64,000 nt of DNA, from assembly GCA_963971535.1 (NCBI GenBank), contig OZ020601.1, positions 21,851,191 to 21,915,190 on the forward strand, written 5' to 3'. Numbering within the stretch: the first letter of the stretch is position 1; each line of letters begins with the position of its first letter. The notes beneath the pieces were generated by a model. The model searched no databases and was not told the origin of the DNA. It was given only the letters and a program-made list of their open reading frames with translations. This document shows positions 58,835-64,000 of the stretch, in pieces. The position numbers were made by a program, and so were the translations under genes. This DNA is from Notolepis coatsorum (lineage: Eukaryota > Chordata > Actinopteri > Aulopiformes > Paralepididae).

Positions 58835-59935
58835 CTCCTTCCATTTTGGTTGAAGACAGGTGAACTCACCTGCTACATTTTTATAGTGCTTAGTGTAACT
58901 GTATTTTCTACATTTTCTTAATTTACATACTATTCCTAAACACACATAGGTTACAAGTTACAAACAAATACAAAAGCACTTCCGGGGACCCAGCAGCACT
59001 TCCAGTTCCGAACGGGCATACGTTCCAAACGAGCACACACTCCAAACGACCAGGTTTTGAACGGGCACTGCACCGGTAGATAATAAAGCCACAGATGAAA
59101 GGCACCAGCCAACATGATGGTACAACATGCTATGACTTTCAATGCTGAAAGTTCTGTTGTACAGTAAAACATTAAGTTGGCATCCAGTACAAGGGAGTTG
59201 GTCTGCAGTGTCACACTGCCCTCTAGAGGTCTGGGGATGTCCCCCATCCCCCAGAACTGGATAGATGAGTCCTCTTTTTAGTGTACCACCGTGGTCATAT
59301 CCTCTGGTACACCAAAGATGGCTTAATTTCGATAATGTTGCGTTATCCATGGAGATGAAGATTGTCTGGTGTGTGCATAGTGCATGAGACTCGGAGAGAG
59401 AGAGAGGAATGTTCATGATCTCAGCTGTCAGTGGAATGTTCGTCCAAATGTTCCTTCCTTCATGCTAACCAGGGTTGACTTGTAACCATGCCACGGTCTA
59501 CGATAATTATTGTATTTGTACGATAAGTTTGACCTCTGTATGAAATATGATGAATAAACTGTGAATGGTGAGGAGTTTTACTCAGTGTAAAGTGTAAACT
59601 GCATACTACTGTATGTTAGGAGTTTTACTGAGTGTAAAATATAAACTGCATATTATGTTAGGAGTTTTTCTCCTAACCGTAGCTGTCGCACGTTGCACTC
59701 TGCAGGCACAGACGTTGTGTTCTGTGTGTACACAGACGGTATGTGAACCACCGGGGGAATACTCTGTGAAAACACACGTGAGCACACATGCGCGCATCAT
59801 GCACAGACACACACACACAGTCAGACACACACACACGTCTTCAACTTGACAGGGTGTTCGTAAACAGTTGAGCCAAATTCAACCGTTGTTCTAAACTGAG
59901 ATGAACAGTTAGAAGAAGAGGAAGAGGAGGAGGAG
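58835..59935. other. Spacer with short duplications
   Basis: CGAACGGGCATACGTTCCAA to GAACGGGCACTGCACC (59008-59072) resembles GAACGGGCACGTTTTGAATG at 63923, suggesting a dispersed repeat. A 47-bp tandem duplication (GGAGTTTTACTCAGTGTAAA) is at 59570-59665. No gene recognised. Confidence 0.4.
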
Positions 59936-60014
59936 GAGAGAGAGAGAGAGAGTGATAAAGAGGAGAGAGAGAGAGCAAGCGACAAAGAGGGAGAGAGAGA
60001 GAGCAAGTGACAAA

Positions 60015-60070
<56 letters not shown>

Positions 60071-60138
60071 AAGCGACAAAGAGGGAGAGAAAGAGAGAGC
60101 AGGCGACAAAGAGGGAGAGGAAGAGAGGAGAGAGAGCC

Positions 60139-60213
<75 letters not shown>
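59936..60213 (+). repeat. (GA)n with AGCAAGCGACAAAGAGG interruptions
   Basis: GA tracts alternate with about five GCRAGYGACAAAGAGGGA units, then pure GA at 60143-60213. Confidence 0.95.
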
Positions 60214-60727
60214 AGATGGCTCAGGGTAGATGGTCCCAGAGACCTGTGAGTCTAAAGTGTTCTCTGAAGGACAAGGTGTTGTATTGTTCTGGCTGCGACT
60301 GCCTGCTCTGGCACACTGGGTCCCCTGAGGAGCCCAGGGTCTTATGGAGTCAGTGTCCCCCACCCACCCCCACAGTCCCCGGCCTTTTGTCATCGTCGTC
60401 TTTTAATTTCTCAAACGCAATCAAGTGTGATACAAAATGTTTACCTAGCGTGTCTGCCACCACCAGGAGGAGAAAAGAGGAGGGGAAAAAACAAGACGAT
60501 CTCGGCACAAAATAATCCACCATAATACCAGAGTTTAAAGAGGCTTTGCTAATATCCACGCCCCCCTTGCTCTTACTGAGAGGAAAAGAAGGAGAGGAGA
60601 TAAAGAGAAAGAAAAAACATGAGGAGAAAGCTGTTGAATTCACCCCTAAGTCTCGCTGGGGATTGATAATTATTGTTTTAGCGCACAACAATCAGGGTAT
60701 TAGGGCATAAGTGTCTGGAGATAACAT
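60214..60727. promoter_or_regulatory. Non-repetitive block, candidate regulatory DNA
   Basis: No ORF supported. It includes CGTCTTTTAATTTCTCAAAC (60398), GTTTACCTAGCGTGTCTGCC and GGGGATTGATAATTATTGTT (60658-60677), which joins a homeodomain-type TAATTA with a SOX-like ATTGTT. Conservation untested. Confidence 0.28.
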
Positions 60728-61135
60728 CCAGGAGGGGGGAGGAGAGGGGAGGAGGAGGAGTGGAGAGGAGAGGAGAGGAGTGGAGAGAGGAGAGGAGAGG
60801 GGAGGAGAGGACAGGGGATGAGAGGAGAGGAGGGGGAGGAGAGGGGAGAGAGGAGGGGAGGGCTGGAGGAGAGGGGAGGGTGGAGGAGAGGAGAGGATAG
60901 GGGGAGGAGGGGGTGGGGTGAGAGGGGAAGGAGGGGTAGGAGAGGAGAGGGGAGGAGAGGAGGAAAGAAGAGGAGATGGGAGGAGAAGGGAGGAGAAGGG
61001 AGGAGAGGAGAGGAGAGGAGAGGAGAGGAGAGGAGAGGAGAGGAGAGGAGAGGAGAGGAGAGGAGAGGAGAGGAGAGGAGAGGAGAGGAGAGGAGAGGAG
61101 AGGAGAGGAGAGGAGGGGAGGGGAGGGGGAGGAGA
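60728..61135 (+). repeat. Polypurine (GGAGA)n tract
   Basis: 400 bases of nearly pure purine, with a regular GGAGA core at about 61000-61112. It could form triplex DNA. Confidence 0.96.
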
Positions 61136-61796
<661 letters not shown>

Positions 61797-62762
61797 TTAA
61801 CACAATCCCGCCCAAGCGCGGATATATCCGGCTTTCGAATCCATGCTTAAAGGACAGAAGGACGGATATATCCGTGGCAAGTTGTTTTGGCTTTTATTCC
61901 ATTTTAATAACCTATTCAAGGTCGCTGAGCTGCACTGCAGATGTACCCTACTCTTTGAATTCGCCAAAGTGCATTACCGGCCAGATCCTCTTAGGGGCGC
62001 TGTCGCGATAATGCATTGTGCCCTGTGGCTGAACGGTGCATTATTTTTTTTACTTTCAATGGAGTTTTCAGTTCGCTGGATTCTGGATGTGCAGCCTGTA
62101 GCTTGGAATACGTTTTGGATTGCGGATTTCACTATGCAATAAGGGGATTTATCATCAGCCAATGGACATATCGATCTACCAGATGGCGATCGATAACGGG
62201 GAAATGCTTGGGGGGATCCAACCGGCTCATGGTAAGATTTTTTTCACGTAAATTACAGCCCAATCGGGCCTTGTTATGATACTCAACCAGGCGATCGGCC
62301 TATGTGGCTACTTAGACGAACACGGTTATTGGTAATCAATAATAAGAAACGATGTCCCCCGCCCCCCCCCCCCCCCCCCCTTTCATGCATACATGCTTGA
62401 GGATCGTGCCGATCATATGCAGTTTGAGTTTTAACTGTAGCATCTGTATAACGGAAATGCCATTGGATATAACATTAGTAGCTATTAGCCCTTTATATCG
62501 CCTTCCAGGAAATATCCTAGCCGGAATCCCGTATAATGCTTATATTCACGGCGCTATAAAATGAGAACGTATTGATGAAAAAATTATTTCTTTAAGCCAT
62601 TTTGAAGGGACGGTTTATGGTCTCGATTGACAATGAGAATGGACAGATAGCAATACTATAAAGTATAGATTTAGCTCTACAAACAGCCCCAAGTCTGTTT
62701 ACATATGCTGGTCGTCTAGAAGACTGATATTAGACTCATCCCAGTGGCCGCCAATGTGTTAA
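61797..62762. mobile_element. TTAA-specific (piggyBac-like) MITE, copy D
   Basis: TTAA at 61797-61800 and 62759-62762. Termini CACAATCCCGCCC and (reverse) CACATTGGCGGCC. The interior aligns with copy A through CCAGATCCTCTTAGGGGCGC, GCCAATGGACATATCGATCT and GAGAATGGACAGATAGCAAT. No transposase ORF. Confidence 0.83.
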
Positions 62763-62946
62763 TAGAATCCGCACAACGTTAAACTTGCTCCCACTATGTT
62801 TTGATCACATAAGAACTGTCAGGACAAATCAGGAAGTGGGAGTGCACTCATGTATAAATAGGATAGGTCTAAGCATCAATTGGCAGGGAGAATGACAGGT
62901 CAAGTGCAATCACCACATAGAAAACTAGCTCAAAGTGTATAAACAG

Positions 62947-63621
62947 CGGTGGCGGCTGGTGGAAATTACTCTAGGTGGGGCGGTGCCATACTCAATGAGT
63001 TTCAGTAACTACAGAACAGTATTGAGGCTGAGACTCACTTTTTTTGCTGCCGGTAGAACATCATGTACGAATTGGAAGAGCCGTCGCGTGTCCCGCTAAC
63101 CCTTCGAGAAGATTTGTGGTCCAGGCTTGAACTTTCCATAAATGTGTCCATATAAATCTATTTTGTTAGATCCAACACTGTCTGAATGTATCTTGTGATT
63201 ATTATCAATTTCCGACGTTGACAACTGTAATCCTGTCTCGTCTTGAGTCCCTGCGTCCATCATTGTTGTCGTCATCACTCCGCGTACCCCCTAACACACC
63301 AATGACTTTGCTTGGGGCGCTAAATAAATCGCCCTTTAGGCATCATATTTGAAGACGCTGATTGGCAACATTTTGCCCATTCAGTGGGGCGATATTTCTA
63401 GCGCCCCAGAAGAGAGAGGGGATGAACTGGACGGACAAACAATTATTTATATTTTATATATTACACGTTATTGTGCATTTTAAACACAAACATACTTAAA
63501 ATTAGTCATTCTTATTTATTTGTAAAATGTTTATTTTTATTTTTAGCGCTCGAAATCTACTATTATAGAAAATCCAAAACAACTTCCCACCAGGGGGGGG
63601 GGGGGTGACCAGCCGCCACTG
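62947..63621. mobile_element. hAT transposon, non-autonomous
   Basis: Left end CGGTGGCGGCTGGT, right end reversed CAGTGGCGGCTGGT (13 of 14), flanked by ATAAACAG at 62939-62946 and 63622-63629. The interior has a CGCCCTTTAGGCATC to GGGGCGATATTTCTAGCGCC region and a 12-base G run. No transposase ORF. Confidence 0.9.
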
Positions 63622-63629
63622 ATAAACAG

Positions 63630-64000
63630 GTACCTGGATATTGTAGTATATTACAAATTTAAGGTTTGTCAATGCATATTTGACCCATGACCAAATAACT
63701 ATACACTGCTGCTTTAAACAAAACAAAAATCTAACTAAAATGGAAGGAGTCTCTGTCTGTATGGTTCTCCATCGATTTTCTCAAGAGCTGTTAGACTTCA
63801 GACCTGGCAGGTGCATCACTGAGGACCCAAGAGAGCGCAGTGTCTAGTGTGGAGTGGATTGGATGTGTGGTTCTTGAGCGCTGCTAGCAGCCACACCGAG
63901 GGCCAAGCAATTGGACATTTCTGAACGGGCACGTTTTGAATGGCACTTATAACTACATTTTTGTGTTATTATTTGGTTGCAGTGCCACTAAGTGGTTACT
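63630..64000. other. Right-edge spacer
   Basis: No ORF supported. GAACGGGCACGTTTTGAATG near 63922 matches the motif at 59040 and may be the end of an element that continues beyond the window. Confidence 0.4.

Noticed and set aside
59821-60393. Ser/Leu-rich and Arg/Glu-rich ORFs
   Set aside because: Translations of GA/CT repeats.

Overview
The window looks like teleost (ray-finned fish) nuclear DNA. It holds one vertebrate gene exon, no bacterial-style gene density, one 200-base run of N, and very many microsatellites, minisatellites and fish-type transposable elements (L2-like LINEs, tRNA-derived SINEs, hAT and TTAA-specific DNA transposons, LTR fragments). No species can be named from the sequence alone.

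The only host protein-coding sequence I can support is at the left edge: the first coding exon of fbxl4 (F-box/LRR protein 4), minus strand, 143-639, with its splice donor at 142. The remaining coding exons would lie left of base 1. A ZNF143-type and ETS-type promoter signature with a GTAAGT donor near 11.98-12.18 kb, in the correct orientation, is a candidate for the upstream non-coding first exon. If so, 0.6-12.2 kb is fbxl4 5' intron and everything to the right is intergenic.

Layout. 0.8-4.8 kb: two arrays of one A/C-rich minisatellite around an 88-bp tandem repeat. 4.86-5.76 kb: 5'-truncated L1-like LINE with an 18-bp target duplication. 6.3-8.9 kb: a hAT element containing a second hAT (with a fossil CGGBP1-like zinc-finger exon) and a TTAA element. 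9.2-10.1 kb: another TTAA element. 12.2-13.2 kb: minus-strand LINE end. 14.3-17.8 kb: L2-like LINE with an intact 1015-codon endonuclease/reverse-transcriptase ORF. 18.3-20.3 kb: copia fragment carrying a SINE/L2 composite. 21.4-25.75 kb: duplicated 27-bp minisatellite plus spacer block. 27.15-28.37 kb: L2 3' end split by an inverted-repeat element. 28.4-33 kb: simple repeats and minisatellites. 33-37.8 kb: SINEs, two solo LTRs and a hAT. 37.9-43.25 kb: a large segment with long inverted ends. 43.5-45.2 kb: 42-bp minisatellite split by a TTAA element. 46.06-47.32 kb: 1260 bp of pure AC. 49.16-53.45 kb: a decayed L2 copy split by a TTAA element. 53.7-64 kb: more hAT and TTAA elements, a foldback and simple repeats.

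Several non-repetitive blocks (about 20.7-21.2, 30.0-30.9, 34.8-35.5, 45.7-46.05, 47.87-48.7 and 60.37-60.72 kb) contain homeodomain- or POU-type motifs and could be cis-regulatory. That needs alignment to other fish and is only inference here. I found no new multi-gene system. The notable biology is the layered nesting of mobile elements with readable target duplications, the LINE/SINE pair sharing a 3' stem-loop, and the unusual tandem-repeat architecture.
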